Counted from the first letter of the stretch, positions 1-7,062 are shown. The stretch is 9,381 bases of DNA from an uncultured Lachnospiraceae bacterium (GCA_947175305.1 CAMWMO010000024.1:1-9381); one strand, 5' to 3'. Notes: generated by a model not told the origin, from the sequence alone. Made by a program: numbers and translations.

Positions 1-442
1 CGCCCGCCGAGGCTTTCGCCACGGTGGCCGTCAATCCCACCGCCCGGTTCTTGGGTATGATGACGCCATGGGCACCCGCCTGATTGGCCGTGCGGATGAT
101 TGCCCCCAGATTGTGAGGATCCTCGATCCCGTCCAGTAGCAGTACAAAAGGCGCCTCACCCTTTTCCTTCGCCCGCTGCAGGATCTCGTCCACCTCGGCA
201 TAGGCATAAGCCGCCGCACTGGCGATTACACCCTGATGCCTGCCCGTTTCGGACATTTGATCCAGACGCTCCTTCGCCACATATTTGATCTGGCTTCCCT
301 GTTTCGCGGCCTCCCGCTTGATGGTCATGATCGGTCCATCCTTACAGCCGTCCAGCACGTAGAGCTTATCTATCGTTCTGCCCGCGCGAAAAGCCTCGAT
401 CACGGCATTTCTGCCCTCTATGGTAAATTCATTTTGTCCCAT
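1..442 (-). CDS. rlmB: 23S rRNA (guanosine-2'-O)-methyltransferase RlmB, N-terminal part, cut by window edge
   Basis: SPOUT-class (SpoU/TrmH family) enzyme that 2'-O-methylates a guanosine in domain V of 23S rRNA (G2251 in E. coli numbering) using SAM. The first 147 residues are visible. They begin MGQNEFTIEGRNAVIEAFRAGR, the usual substrate-binding start of RlmB (IEGRNAVIEA). The SpoU methylase domain then begins with VLLLDGIEDPHNLGAIIRTA (residues about 100-119), carrying the family motif 1 residues N and R. The rest of the domain, including the knotted SAM site, lies beyond position 1. The start at 442 is preceded by AGAGG about 10 bases upstream, and there are 55 bases between it and the mrnC stop. 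It is last in the visible cysE-cysS-mrnC-rlmB cluster and is probably co-transcribed with it, as in Bacillus and Clostridium relatives. Identification is by motif and context. Confidence 0.93.
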   Translation of the reverse strand, partial: MGQNEFTIEGRNAVIEAFRAGRTIDKLYVLDGCKDGPIMTIKREAAKQGSQIKYVAKERLDQMSETGRHQGVIASAAAYAYAEVDEILQRAKEKGEAPFVLLLDGIEDPHNLGAIIRTANQAGAHGVIIPKNRAVGLTATVAKASAG

Positions 443-497
443 GTTATGTAAACCTCTTTTCACTCACTCGCAAACACGCGCTTTCACGGCTGTCATA

Positions 498-938
498 TTA
501 TATCTCCAGTCCTGCCTTCTCGATCGCCATTTGAATCAGCGCAAGCATCCGCTCCTGATTCCCTGTCAGATACAGATAGCCACACAGAGCCTCAAATCCC
601 GTAGCCTTGCGGTACTCAATGACGCTGGCGTTCTTTGCAGTGGTATAAGACTTGGCGTTTCTGCCCCGCTTATAAACCGCCTGCTCCTCCTCCGTCAGTT
701 CCTCTGTCACAGCCTCTATCATCCGTGCCTGCACACGAGCGTTGACATAGGTGACCGCCTTTTTGTGCAGCTTATTGGCGGAGGTGTTTCCCCGTTCCAC
801 CACGATGGTACGGATGACAAGATCATAGATCGCGTCACCGATATAGGCAAGCGCCAGCGGAGAATAGGTGCGTACATCCACCACCCCGCAGGCAAAACGC
901 CGCTTGATCGCCTCTAAGATCGTCACGCTCTCTTCCAT
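498..938 (-). CDS. mrnC: Mini-ribonuclease III
   Basis: Dimeric RNase III-type endonuclease of 146 residues that matures the ends of 23S rRNA precursor in Firmicutes. It consists of the catalytic RNase III domain only and lacks the double-stranded-RNA-binding domain of full RNase III, which is the defining feature of Mini-III. Visible family motifs are [10 protein letters not shown] (residues 30-39, with the metal-binding Asp at 35), [11 protein letters not shown] (90-100) and [16 protein letters not shown] (109-124, with the catalytic Glu at 116). Both acidic residues expected for metal binding are present. The start at 938 overlaps the end of cysS by 16 bases and has GAGGG about 6 bases upstream, which suggests translational coupling. 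Its place between cysS and rlmB is the standard Firmicute arrangement and pairs two rRNA maturation and modification enzymes. Confidence 0.95.
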   Translation of the reverse strand: MEESVTILEAIKRRFACGVVDVRTYSPLALAYIGDAIYDLVIRTIVVERGNTSANKLHKKAVTYVNARVQARMIEAVTEELTEEEQAVYKRGRNAKSYTTAKNASVIEYRKATGFEALCGYLYLTGNQERMLALIQMAIEKAGLEI

Positions 939-2332
939 TTCACACCCTCTCGTGTATCCTCCAGAATGATGCCCTTATCGGAAAGAATATCCCGGATCTC
1001 ATCCGCTCTTGCAAAGTTTTTCGCCTTTCTGGCCTCCTGCCGTTCCTGAATCAGAGCCTCGATCTCTTCATCCAGCATCTCCTGCTTCCGCTCCACGGTC
1101 AGGCCGCAGATATCGGCAAGCATCACGATCTCATCCTTGAGCGCACCGATAAAACCGGCGCTTGTACCCTCACCCGCACAGGTGTTGGCAAACTTGACCA
1201 GATCAAAGATGGCCGAAACAGCATCCGCCGTGTTGAAGTCATCGTCCATCGCCTCGTCAAACTTCTGCACAAATTCCTTGGCCTGTGTCAGCTGCTCCTG
1301 CTCCTCGCTGCTCATCTCTTGCGCCCCTGCGCTCTCCAGCAGGAAGTTCAGGTTAGACACACAGGTCACGATCCTCTCCAGACCGTTCTTTGCCGCTTCC
1401 ATCAGCTCCGCGCTGAAATTCAAGGGGCTTCTGTAGTGTGCCGAGAGCATGAAGAACCGCAATACCTGCAGATCGTACTTCTCGCTGATATCCCGCACCG
1501 TAAAGAAATTCCCCAGTGACTTGGACATCTTCTTATTATCAATATTTAAAAACCCGTTGTGCATCCAGTATTTGGCAAAGGGTTTCCCGTTTGCCGCTTC
1601 CGACTGGGCAATCTCATTCTCGTGATGGGGGAAGATCAAATCCTCGCCGCCCGCATGAATGTCGATCTCTTCACCCAGATATTTCTTGCTCATCACCGAA
1701 CACTCGATATGCCAGCCCGGACGTCCTTCGCACCAGGGCGACTCCCAGAAAGGCTCCCCCTCCTTCTTCGGTTTCCAGAGCACAAAATCCAGAGGATCCT
1801 GCTTCTGCTCCTCCCCGGACACCAGAAGAGAACGGCCGCCACTTCGTAAATCATCCAGATTCTTATGGGAAAGCTTGCCGTATTCGGCAAAGCTTCTGGT
1901 CTTATAATAAACCGTTCCGTCCTCCGCAACATATGCATGTCCCTTGTCGATCAGCGTCTGTATCATATCGATCATACCGTCGATCTCGCAGGTCGCCTTG
2001 GGATGTGTGGTAGCCGGCTTCACATGCAGCGCCTCCATGTCTTTTTTACACTCTGCAATATAACGCTCGGAGATCACAGAAGGGTCCGTTCCCTCCTCAT
2101 TGGCCTTCTTGATGATCTTGTCATCCACATCTGTGAAATTGGACACATAGTTGACCTCATAGCCTTTGTGCTCCATATAACGCCGCACCGTGTCAAATAC
2201 GATCATAGGTCTGGCATTTCCGATATGGATCAGGTTGTAGACCGTGGGGCCACAGACATACATGCTGACCTTCCCCTCCGCAAGAGGCACAAACTCCTCC
2301 TTTTTTCTGGATAATGTATTATATACTTTCAT
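923..2332 (-). CDS. cysS: Cysteinyl-tRNA synthetase
   Basis: Class I aminoacyl-tRNA synthetase that charges tRNA-Cys with cysteine using ATP in the cytoplasm. The protein has 469 residues, normal for bacterial CysRS. The HIGH-type motif is HIGN at residues 36-39 and the KMSKS loop is at 268-272. The zinc site that selects cysteine is intact: C27 (YVCGPTVYN), C211 ([13 protein letters not shown]), H236 and E240 ([12 protein letters not shown]). A helical anticodon-binding region follows. The C-terminal part (about 430-469, [20 protein letters not shown]) is the usual CysRS tail. The start at 2332 has GGGAG six bases upstream and lies inside the last codons of cysE, with a 14-base overlap. The 3' end overlaps mrnC by 16 bases. 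It is an essential gene, probably expressed from the promoter upstream of cysE, which couples cysteine supply to tRNA charging. Confidence 0.98.
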   Translation of the reverse strand: MKVYNTLSRKKEEFVPLAEGKVSMYVCGPTVYNLIHIGNARPMIVFDTVRRYMEHKGYEVNYVSNFTDVDDKIIKKANEEGTDPSVISERYIAECKKDMEALHVKPATTHPKATCEIDGMIDMIQTLIDKGHAYVAEDGTVYYKTRSFAEYGKLSHKNLDDLRSGGRSLLVSGEEQKQDPLDFVLWKPKKEGEPFWESPWCEGRPGWHIECSVMSKKYLGEEIDIHAGGEDLIFPHHENEIAQSEAANGKPFAKYWMHNGFLNIDNKKMSKSLGNFFTVRDISEKYDLQVLRFFMLSAHYRSPLNFSAELMEAAKNGLERIVTCVSNLNFLLESAGAQEMSSEEQEQLTQAKEFVQKFDEAMDDDFNTADAVSAIFDLVKFANTCAGEGTSAGFIGALKDEIVMLADICGLTVERKQEMLDEEIEALIQERQEARKAKNFARADEIRDILSDKGIILEDTREGVKWKRA

Positions 2333-3002
2333 TGTTTGCTCCCTTCCTCAACTGTTTCATTTCCTGCTCCAGATCGAGCAGCCGATTTGTCAACTCGGCG
2401 TTGGCCCGCTGCAGTCCCATGATATCCTCCCGCACAGGATCCGGCAAATGGGTCTGATCCAGCTCCTCCTGAGGAAGCGTCATGTTGTCCCGTTTGACCA
2501 CACGACCCGGTACACCCACCACCGTGGAGTTCGGCGGCACCTCATTCAGTACCACACTCCCGGCGCCGATCTTACTGTTATCCCCGATTCTAAAGGACCC
2601 CAGCACCTTCGCGCCCGTGCTGATCATCACGTTGTTGCCAATGGTAGGGTGGCGTTTGCCCTGTTCCTTGCCCGTACCGCCCAAAGTAACTCCCTGATAG
2701 AGCGTCACATTGTCGCCGATCACCGTGGTCTCTCCGATGATAACGCCATGACCGTGGTCGATGAAAAATCCCTTCCCGATCTGCGCACCCGGATGGATCT
2801 CGATACCGGTCTTGCGGGCTCCCTTCTGGGAAACCCACCGCGCCCAGAAATAATGATGCCGCAGATACAGTTTATGCGCCACACGGTAATAGCACATGAC
2901 CTTAAAACTGGGATAGAGAAAAACTTCCATATTAGAGTGGATCGCCGGATCCCGCTCCCGTATGACGCGGATCTCCTCTTTGACATTCCCGATCAATCCC
3001 AT
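2319..3002 (-). CDS. cysE: Serine O-acetyltransferase
   Basis: Transfers acetyl from acetyl-CoA to L-serine to give O-acetylserine, the precursor that cysteine synthase (CysK) converts to cysteine. It has 227 residues. An N-terminal helical part (1-60) is followed by a left-handed beta-helix of hexapeptide repeats (about 66-168). The catalytic pair corresponds to D82-H83 in [13 protein letters not shown], and the acetyl-CoA and serine-site segment is [12 protein letters not shown]...KRHP (101-119). After the beta-helix, residues about 192-220 ([20 protein letters not shown] and on) look like a short coiled coil. The last residue is isoleucine, the residue that in characterised SATs inserts into the CysK active site. 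The start at 3002 has AAGGAG seven bases upstream. The gene lies directly behind a good promoter and overlaps cysS by 14 bases. The symbol epsC is used for some Clostridia and denotes the same family. Confidence 0.96.
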   Translation of the reverse strand: MGLIGNVKEEIRVIRERDPAIHSNMEVFLYPSFKVMCYYRVAHKLYLRHHYFWARWVSQKGARKTGIEIHPGAQIGKGFFIDHGHGVIIGETTVIGDNVTLYQGVTLGGTGKEQGKRHPTIGNNVMISTGAKVLGSFRIGDNSKIGAGSVVLNEVPPNSTVVGVPGRVVKRDNMTLPQEELDQTHLPDPVREDIMGLQRANAELTNRLLDLEQEMKQLRKGANNESI

Positions 3003-3008
3003 CGAAAT

Positions 3009-3015
3009 ACTCCTT
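3009..3015 (-). promoter_or_regulatory. Ribosome binding site of cysE
   Basis: On the minus strand AAGGAGT lies seven bases before the ATG at 3002. It is a near-perfect Shine-Dalgarno sequence and supports this start codon. Confidence 0.85.
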
Positions 3016-3062
3016 CTATACTGAAATGCGGTTCCTGCCGCCCAGAAATTTCTACCATACTT

Positions 3063-3091
3063 AGAATATGCAACTTAGGGCGTTTTGTCAA
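3063..3091 (-). promoter_or_regulatory. Sigma70-type promoter of the cysE-cysS-mrnC-rlmB cluster
   Basis: On the minus strand a perfect -35 box TTGACA (3086-3091) is followed by exactly 17 bases and then the -10 box TATTCT (3063-3068, four of six consensus bases). Transcription would start around 3055, leaving a leader of about 50 bases. That is too short for a T-box or other riboswitch between the promoter and cysE. It lies in the 115-base gap between the upstream membrane-protein gene and cysE and separates the housekeeping operon from the accessory genes. Confidence 0.75.
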
Positions 3092-3117
3092 GGAAACGGG
3101 GCCTCTATCAGTTTGAA

Positions 3118-4890
3118 TCAGTCAAATAACTCTGTATAGGTATACGTCACCTCATCCAGCGCTGTATGCATAGCCTTTCTCGCATCGTAATAATCTTTTG
3201 TCAGCTCCTCAAATTGTTCTTCGGTAACTCTGAAATAATATCTTTCATCTGCTTCATCATAAATAGCCTGCTCAATCATTTCATTTCTCAGTTCTATATA
3301 TTCCGGCAAGGATACCAGATACCCATATTCCTCTATGTCGTTTTGATAGCGTCTTCCCCCTTCTACCTTAAATAATACAAAAAAGACACGATCACCATTT
3401 TCATCTTCACGGATCATCCCCTCTCCTGACCATCCACCGAATGCCAACTTCTGGGTTCCCATTAAAGATATAGCGCTTGATATATATTCCTCCCACAATA
3501 CAATTTGATCCTGCTCCTCATTGTACTGAAAAGCATAAACAAATCTTGCCTTATTCGTGACACACAACTCCGGATCTTCATCTCCATTGATATCAAAAAA
3601 ATAATAACAGTACTTACCTGCATCATATTCCCCGGGTTCAAAATCCATCCGGAATTCTGCCATCTCATAAATATACTGTTCTTCTCCTGTCTCCTTAATG
3701 CGGACGGTTCTTTCCCCGTCCATAAACTCTTTAAACTTTTTCTTGTACAGACCATATTTCGTAACATCGCCCGGATCAAAAGAAGCGGTAAAGTCAATGC
3801 TCTTATAGATATCTTTTATTTCAGCATAAAATTCTTCATCCACATAATCTACCGGGTCGTAAGCAGATGTTTCATACTCTCCAAACAGCGCCTTATAGGT
3901 ATATCTTTCCTCCTGCCTCCTATCTCTTGCCTGATCAATTGCTTCCTCATATGGCTTTGCCAATTCCTCAAATTGTTCATCCGTGATTCTGAAAAACCAT
4001 TGTTCACTGCTTTCCTCAAAAACACCTTGCTGCTTCATTTCCTCTGTGATTTCCCATCTTTTCTCACTGTCCGCATAATTGGGGAACATCACCATGTTAA
4101 TATCATAATGATACCAGTCAGCATGCTCTGCCCAGAGCAAGGTATCTAGCTCAAGATTTCCTTGCGTATCCAGTTGTAAAAATTGAAAAATATCGGTATC
4201 GTAGTCCGGATTCCACACACCCTTTCGAGTTCCAGCCAGTTCCATCCCTCTAATCCATGCCCACAGTATACATATCTCCATTTCGGCATCATATGTAAAG
4301 ACTGACATTAGTCCATAATTATCCATGCATAACTCCGGCAAGCCGTCTCCATTCATGTCAAAGAAATAATATGGTAGGCTTTCAATATCACCCACCATAG
4401 TTCTTCCTTTCGAATCAGTCCAATCTTTTATGTATATTACCTTGCCTGTTTCCCGATCCAGAAAAGGAATCTCATTTTGGAGCAGACGCCAGAATTGTTT
4501 TTTATATTCTCCATATACCTCCAAGTTTCCCTTTTCAAATTCAGCAGAATACTCCACCCCTTCATAGGCTTCCTTGATCAATGCATAGGTTTCATCATCC
4601 ACAAAAGGAATCTCTTCCGACTCATAATACATCCTTATATTACCTGGCATAGTATGTTCATATAGGATTTCTTCTTTTACACTTTCAGCTTCCTCCTGCC
4701 AAATTAAGGCATCTGATTCGCTAGTTACCGCCTCTTCTTCTGCCTGTACCGCCGTTTCTTCTGACGGCTCCTCTTCCTGTAATGTCATCTCCTCTGCCAT
4801 TCGTTTCTGTTCATGTTTCACAGATAACAAGATGGTAAATGCGATTAGGAATATTAGTAGCAATGCATATCCGCATTTCTTTATCTTCAT
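3118..4890 (-). CDS. Membrane-anchored protein with two tandem D-x-N-G-D loop modules, function unknown
   Basis: Not a family I can name. The protein has 590 residues. A short basic N-terminus (MKIKKC) precedes one hydrophobic span (about 7-23). There is no cysteine after the span to form a lipobox, so it is probably an uncleaved signal anchor with the rest outside the membrane. A strongly acidic linker (32-75) leads to two tandem copies of a module of about 240 residues (95-337 and 346-590). Each starts VDxExYAxIK, has a central loop (D178-M-N-G-D-G-L-P-E186 and D433-I-N-G-D-E-D-P-E441) resembling Ca-binding EF-hand or FG-GAP-type loops, and ends F-R-hydrophobic-T-x-E-Q-F-E-E-L, then Y-T-Y and a final LF. 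The start at 4890 was chosen over a longer frame opening at 4983 because AGAAGGA lies six bases upstream, the signal anchor begins there, and the longer frame would overlap the preceding gene. It follows that gene by 28 bases, in a likely operon, and is visibly AT-richer than the flanking genes. A surface sensor or binding protein is the reasonable guess. Confidence 0.85.
   Translation of the reverse strand: MKIKKCGYALLLIFLIAFTILLSVKHEQKRMAEEMTLQEEEPSEETAVQAEEEAVTSESDALIWQEEAESVKEEILYEHTMPGNIRMYYESEEIPFVDDETYALIKEAYEGVEYSAEFEKGNLEVYGEYKKQFWRLLQNEIPFLDRETGKVIYIKDWTDSKGRTMVGDIESLPYYFFDMNGDGLPELCMDNYGLMSVFTYDAEMEICILWAWIRGMELAGTRKGVWNPDYDTDIFQFLQLDTQGNLELDTLLWAEHADWYHYDINMVMFPNYADSEKRWEITEEMKQQGVFEESSEQWFFRITDEQFEELAKPYEEAIDQARDRRQEERYTYKALFGEYETSAYDPVDYVDEEFYAEIKDIYKSIDFTASFDPGDVTKYGLYKKKFKEFMDGERTVRIKETGEEQYIYEMAEFRMDFEPGEYDAGKYCYYFFDINGDEDPELCVTNKARFVYAFQYNEEQDQIVLWEEYISSAISLMGTQKLAFGGWSGEGMIREDENGDRVFFVLFKVEGGRRYQNDIEEYGYLVSLPEYIELRNEMIEQAIYDEADERYYFRVTEEQFEELTKDYYDARKAMHTALDEVTYTYTELFD
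3121..3855 (-). repeat. Protein module copy B, second half of the 590-residue protein
   Basis: Encodes residues 346-590. It aligns with copy A through VDEEFYAEIKDIYKSIDF and KYGLYKKKFKEF at the start, CYYFFDINGDEDPELC at the loop, and FRVTEEQFEELTKDY then YTYTELF at the end. The loop is the least canonical of the three: the glycine after the second aspartate is replaced (GDE rather than GDG). Confidence 0.7.
3880..4608 (-). repeat. Protein module copy A, first half of the 590-residue ectodomain
   Basis: Encodes residues 95-337. The matching segments are VDDETYALIKEAYEGVEY, VYGEYKKQFWRLL, PYYFFDMNGDGLPELC, FRITDEQFEELAKPY and YTYKALFG. The similarity to copy B is clear at protein level across the ends and the central loop, so the pair is an internal duplication. 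Confidence 0.7.
4708..4858 (-). repeat. Direct DNA repeat, copy 2 (membrane anchor and acidic linker)
   Basis: Matches 6167-6317 at a constant offset of 1459 bases with no gap and about four in five bases identical by eye. It includes identical runs such as CTCTTCCTGTAA and CACAGATAACA on the plus strand. It encodes the end of the membrane span and the start of the acidic linker (LSVKHEQKR...LQEEEPS). The reading frame relative to the repeat is the same in both genes. Confidence 0.85.
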
Positions 4891-4896
4891 AATTTT

Positions 4897-4903
4897 TCCT
4901 TCT
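4897..4903 (-). promoter_or_regulatory. Ribosome binding site that fixes the start at 4890
   Basis: AGAAGGA on the minus strand lies six bases before the ATG at 4890, in the 28-base gap after the preceding stop. It supports the 590-residue form over an upstream in-frame ATG at 4983. Confidence 0.8.
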
Positions 4904-4918
4904 CTCACTTTAAGCGCC

Positions 4919-7006
4919 TTATTTCGTATTTTCTGCCAATAAATCTCCAAAAACCTCTTCCAGTGTTTTTCGCGGAACGGCATTATTCTCTACCATTTCA
5001 AAAAAGGGGATTGTGATCTCATTCCATTCTTCCTCACTTACATCTACATAATGAAACGAGGTATCACTTACCCCCACCTCAAAATAAGGATATTTCGAAT
5101 TCACCCCCTGCTCTAACCATAGGACATCCTGAAAACTTCCATCTTCGGATAAACATATCAAACGATCCCTTATAATATCTGCATGCAATCCATCATGATA
5201 CCAGATCTGGCCTACACCAACTATTTTTTCAAAATAACACGCTTCTTCATCATATAGCAGCTTACATATGTCAAGTTCCTTCTCATATTTATACAGAAAC
5301 ATACAGCCCTGATTGATCGCAAATTCCGGCTTGCCGTCTCCATCCAGATCATCATAATAGTATAGATAAGGATATTCTCGTATATCTTTTTCTTTCAGCA
5401 ACTGTTCAAATTCTATTCCCGCTTTCCACAAATCCTTATAGTACTGTTCGCCAGTTTCATCAATAATCGGGATTTCGTTCTTTAATACCTTCAGATACCC
5501 CTCTAAATAGATCTGATTTTCCTCGGGTGTGATATCCAACTGCGGTTCTTTTGCTGTAAAGTCCATTGCTCTTACAATATCACATACGGGGATTTCTTCC
5601 TCCTCTGTCTGGATTTCACTATCACCCCAATATAATAATTCCGTTTTTTCAATGTAATGATAAGATTCACCTGAGTTGTAAGTGATAAGTAATGTATCCT
5701 CATCCTTAAATTCTGCAGATACAACAGGCCATATAGCGTCCGCAAAATCCAAGGAAAACTCCTGATAACAGATTCCTTCATCAAACATATCTTTAATAAT
5801 TAAGAGCCTTTCCCCATCTCTATTATAAGGCAGTAAGGCTACTCTATGATAATCTGCCGCTATGGGACTCTCATACTGCTCTGAAAATCTGTCATTAGTG
5901 ATATCATAATAAGTGCAATAGTTTACATAACTCCCGGCATTAATCGATATCTCAATCGTTTCCTGATCAACATAAAATATCCCTGGATCACGATAGCTTT
6001 CTCCATTTTTCACTTCCTGTCCATCTGTATTATAAATTGTATAAACATATTTCCATTCTTCTGCATCAATAATTTCAATGACTTTAAAATATTTATCATT
6101 TACTAATATTGTTTCTTTAATCGTTTCGTCTTTTTTTTCGCATTCAAATCCCTCCGGTCCGATCATGGCATCCGGTTCAATAGTTACCGTCTTTTCTTCT
6201 GCCTGTACTATCATTTCTTTTGACGGCTCCTCTTCCTGTAACGCCTTTTTTTCTGAAAGCCTTTTCTGTTCATGCTTCACAGATAACATGATGGTACATA
6301 CGACCAGGAATAGCATCAGTACGGCAAATGCGTAAGTTATCTGCCGAGTACCCAAGCAGACGGCGCCTGTTTCATTTTTAGTGGACTTTCTTCTCTCAAA
6401 ATCCATCTGTACTAATTTTTTCCCGTTAGGCAGCTTATGCTCCAAAGACTTGATTACATGATAATCAATCTCAAGCATTTTCTTTTCCAAGGTATGTTCT
6501 TCTATTTGATGATGGACTTGTCCCAATCCGTCAAATACATGCAAATACGGTGAGTCTGATACCCAATCCTCTTCTGCATTGATCTGAATAATGCAGGAAA
6601 CATATTTCGGATCTGCCTGTTGAATTGCCTTTTGAAAACATTCATAGCCAATATACTCAATCAGCAGATTTGCAATCACCATATCTGATTCTGGCAGTTT
6701 ATCCGTTTCATTTATCAAATTGATACATAGACATTCCAAAATCCCCTCTAAATCCGGATATCTGTGAGTAACTTCTTTTAAATAATCAGAATTAACATCT
6801 ACCCCGTATACTCTCTCAAATTTATCTTTTGAGATATGTTCAAGGCCATTACCACCTGCAATCCCCAATATCATTATGTTTGAAACGGAATAAGTGTCAA
6901 ATTGGCCTTTCATCATTTCATTCATAGCCTGTAACTGCATAACCGAGTCCAATTTCATATGATTCTCATAATCAGTCAAAGAAATTTCTTCCCACGGGTT
7001 TTTCAT
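4919..7006 (-). CDS. SAM-dependent methyltransferase fused to a membrane span and extracytoplasmic domains
   Basis: One uninterrupted frame of 695 residues. Residues 1-205 form a class I (Rossmann-fold) methyltransferase domain. The SAM-binding glycine loop is ILGIAGGNGLEHI (46-58), the acidic residue for the SAM ribose is D70 in VYGVDVN, and a motif IV-like strand is ESDMVIANLL (106-115). It resembles free-standing clostridial methyltransferases of about 200 residues whose substrate is unknown. A basic stretch (ERRKSTK) precedes a membrane span (about 223-242), so the methyltransferase should face the cytoplasm and the rest the outside. After an acidic linker (250-298) come a beta-rich domain (about 298-460), of a kind I recall in Lachnospiraceae lipoproteins, and one D-x-D-G-D-G module (471-690; D553-L-D-G-D-G-K-P-E561). 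The span and linker are paralogous to the next gene. AAAGGA lies eight bases before the start. The methylation target is unknown. The gene calling is solid, and the fusion could be a recent product of recombination or frameshift. Confidence 0.87.
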   Translation of the reverse strand: MKNPWEEISLTDYENHMKLDSVMQLQAMNEMMKGQFDTYSVSNIMILGIAGGNGLEHISKDKFERVYGVDVNSDYLKEVTHRYPDLEGILECLCINLINETDKLPESDMVIANLLIEYIGYECFQKAIQQADPKYVSCIIQINAEEDWVSDSPYLHVFDGLGQVHHQIEEHTLEKKMLEIDYHVIKSLEHKLPNGKKLVQMDFERRKSTKNETGAVCLGTRQITYAFAVLMLFLVVCTIMLSVKHEQKRLSEKKALQEEEPSKEMIVQAEEKTVTIEPDAMIGPEGFECEKKDETIKETILVNDKYFKVIEIIDAEEWKYVYTIYNTDGQEVKNGESYRDPGIFYVDQETIEISINAGSYVNYCTYYDITNDRFSEQYESPIAADYHRVALLPYNRDGERLLIIKDMFDEGICYQEFSLDFADAIWPVVSAEFKDEDTLLITYNSGESYHYIEKTELLYWGDSEIQTEEEEIPVCDIVRAMDFTAKEPQLDITPEENQIYLEGYLKVLKNEIPIIDETGEQYYKDLWKAGIEFEQLLKEKDIREYPYLYYYDDLDGDGKPEFAINQGCMFLYKYEKELDICKLLYDEEACYFEKIVGVGQIWYHDGLHADIIRDRLICLSEDGSFQDVLWLEQGVNSKYPYFEVGVSDTSFHYVDVSEEEWNEITIPFFEMVENNAVPRKTLEEVFGDLLAENTK
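4937..5596 (-). repeat. Protein module copy C, C-terminal part of the fusion protein
   Basis: Encodes residues 471-690. It shares with copies A and B the opening helix and MDFTA segment (IDFTA in copy B), the KNEIPIIDETG stretch (copy A: QNEIPFLDRETG), the YLYYYDDLDGDGKPE loop, the phrase HYVDVSEEEWNEI near the end (copy A: FRITDEQFEEL) and the final LEEVFG (copy A: KALFG). It is more divergent and somewhat shorter than A and B. Confidence 0.65.
5627..6115 (-). other. Beta-rich extracytoplasmic domain of the fusion protein
   Basis: Encodes residues 298-460 of the fusion protein, a segment absent from its paralog. It alternates short hydrophobic and aromatic strands (YKYVYTIYNT, NYCTYYDITND, RLLIIKDMFDEG, AEFKDEDTLLITYNSGE). 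From memory, similar strings occur in secreted or lipid-anchored Lachnospiraceae proteins of unknown function. This is a domain boundary estimate, not a family assignment. Confidence 0.5.
6167..6317 (-). repeat. Direct DNA repeat, copy 1 (membrane anchor and acidic linker)
   Basis: Partner of 4708-4858, lying 1459 bases away in the same orientation and codon phase. It encodes TIMLSVKHEQKR and the acidic linker of the fusion protein, including LQEEEPSKE and VQAEEKTVT. Similarity at DNA level, including third positions, points to a fairly recent duplication or to gene conversion. Confidence 0.85.
6281..6340 (-). other. Single membrane span of the methyltransferase fusion protein
   Basis: Encodes residues 223-242 (ITYAFAVLMLFLVVCTIMLS), about 20 uncharged, mostly hydrophobic residues. 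Basic residues occur on both sides (ERRK and R221 before; KHEQKR after), but the strongly acidic linker beyond favours the N-inside, C-outside orientation. Confidence 0.8.
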
Positions 7007-7014
7007 TTGATTCT

Positions 7015-7020
7015 TCCTTT
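7015..7020 (-). promoter_or_regulatory. Ribosome binding site of the methyltransferase fusion gene
   Basis: AAAGGA on the minus strand lies eight bases before the ATG at 7006. The 56-base gap to the upstream glycosidase holds no hairpin with a U-tract, so read-through from that gene is possible. A lone TATAAT at 7057-7062 has no -35 partner. Confidence 0.75.
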
Positions 7021-7062
7021 TGATAATGATCTTACGCCTGTTATTTTTCCTCTCTGATTATA

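Noticed and set aside
420..917. Long plus-strand open frames opposite rlmB, mrnC, cysS, cysE and the glycosidase
   Set aside because: They are antisense to clearly identified genes, have no recognisable motifs and follow from the codon bias of the true frames.
3003..3117. T-box or SAM/cysteine riboswitch upstream of cysE
   Set aside because: The leader after the promoter is only about 50 bases, too short for these elements, and no T-box core or SAM-box motif is visible.
3095..3126. Possible terminator between the 590-residue protein gene and cysE
   Set aside because: Only a five-base stem around the stop codon (TTTGA/TCAAA) and a weak AAAC/GTTT pairing can be drawn, and no run of U follows. 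I see no convincing terminator.
4891..4983. Longer form of the 590-residue protein starting at 4983
   Set aside because: It would overlap the end of the fusion gene by 65 bases, put 31 charged residues before the signal anchor and ignore the good ribosome binding site at 4897-4903.
7057..7062. Perfect TATAAT directly after the glycosidase stop, as a promoter for the fusion gene
   Set aside because: There is no -35-like hexamer at 16-18 bases upstream (the sequence there is AGATCG). A lone -10 in AT-rich DNA is weak evidence.
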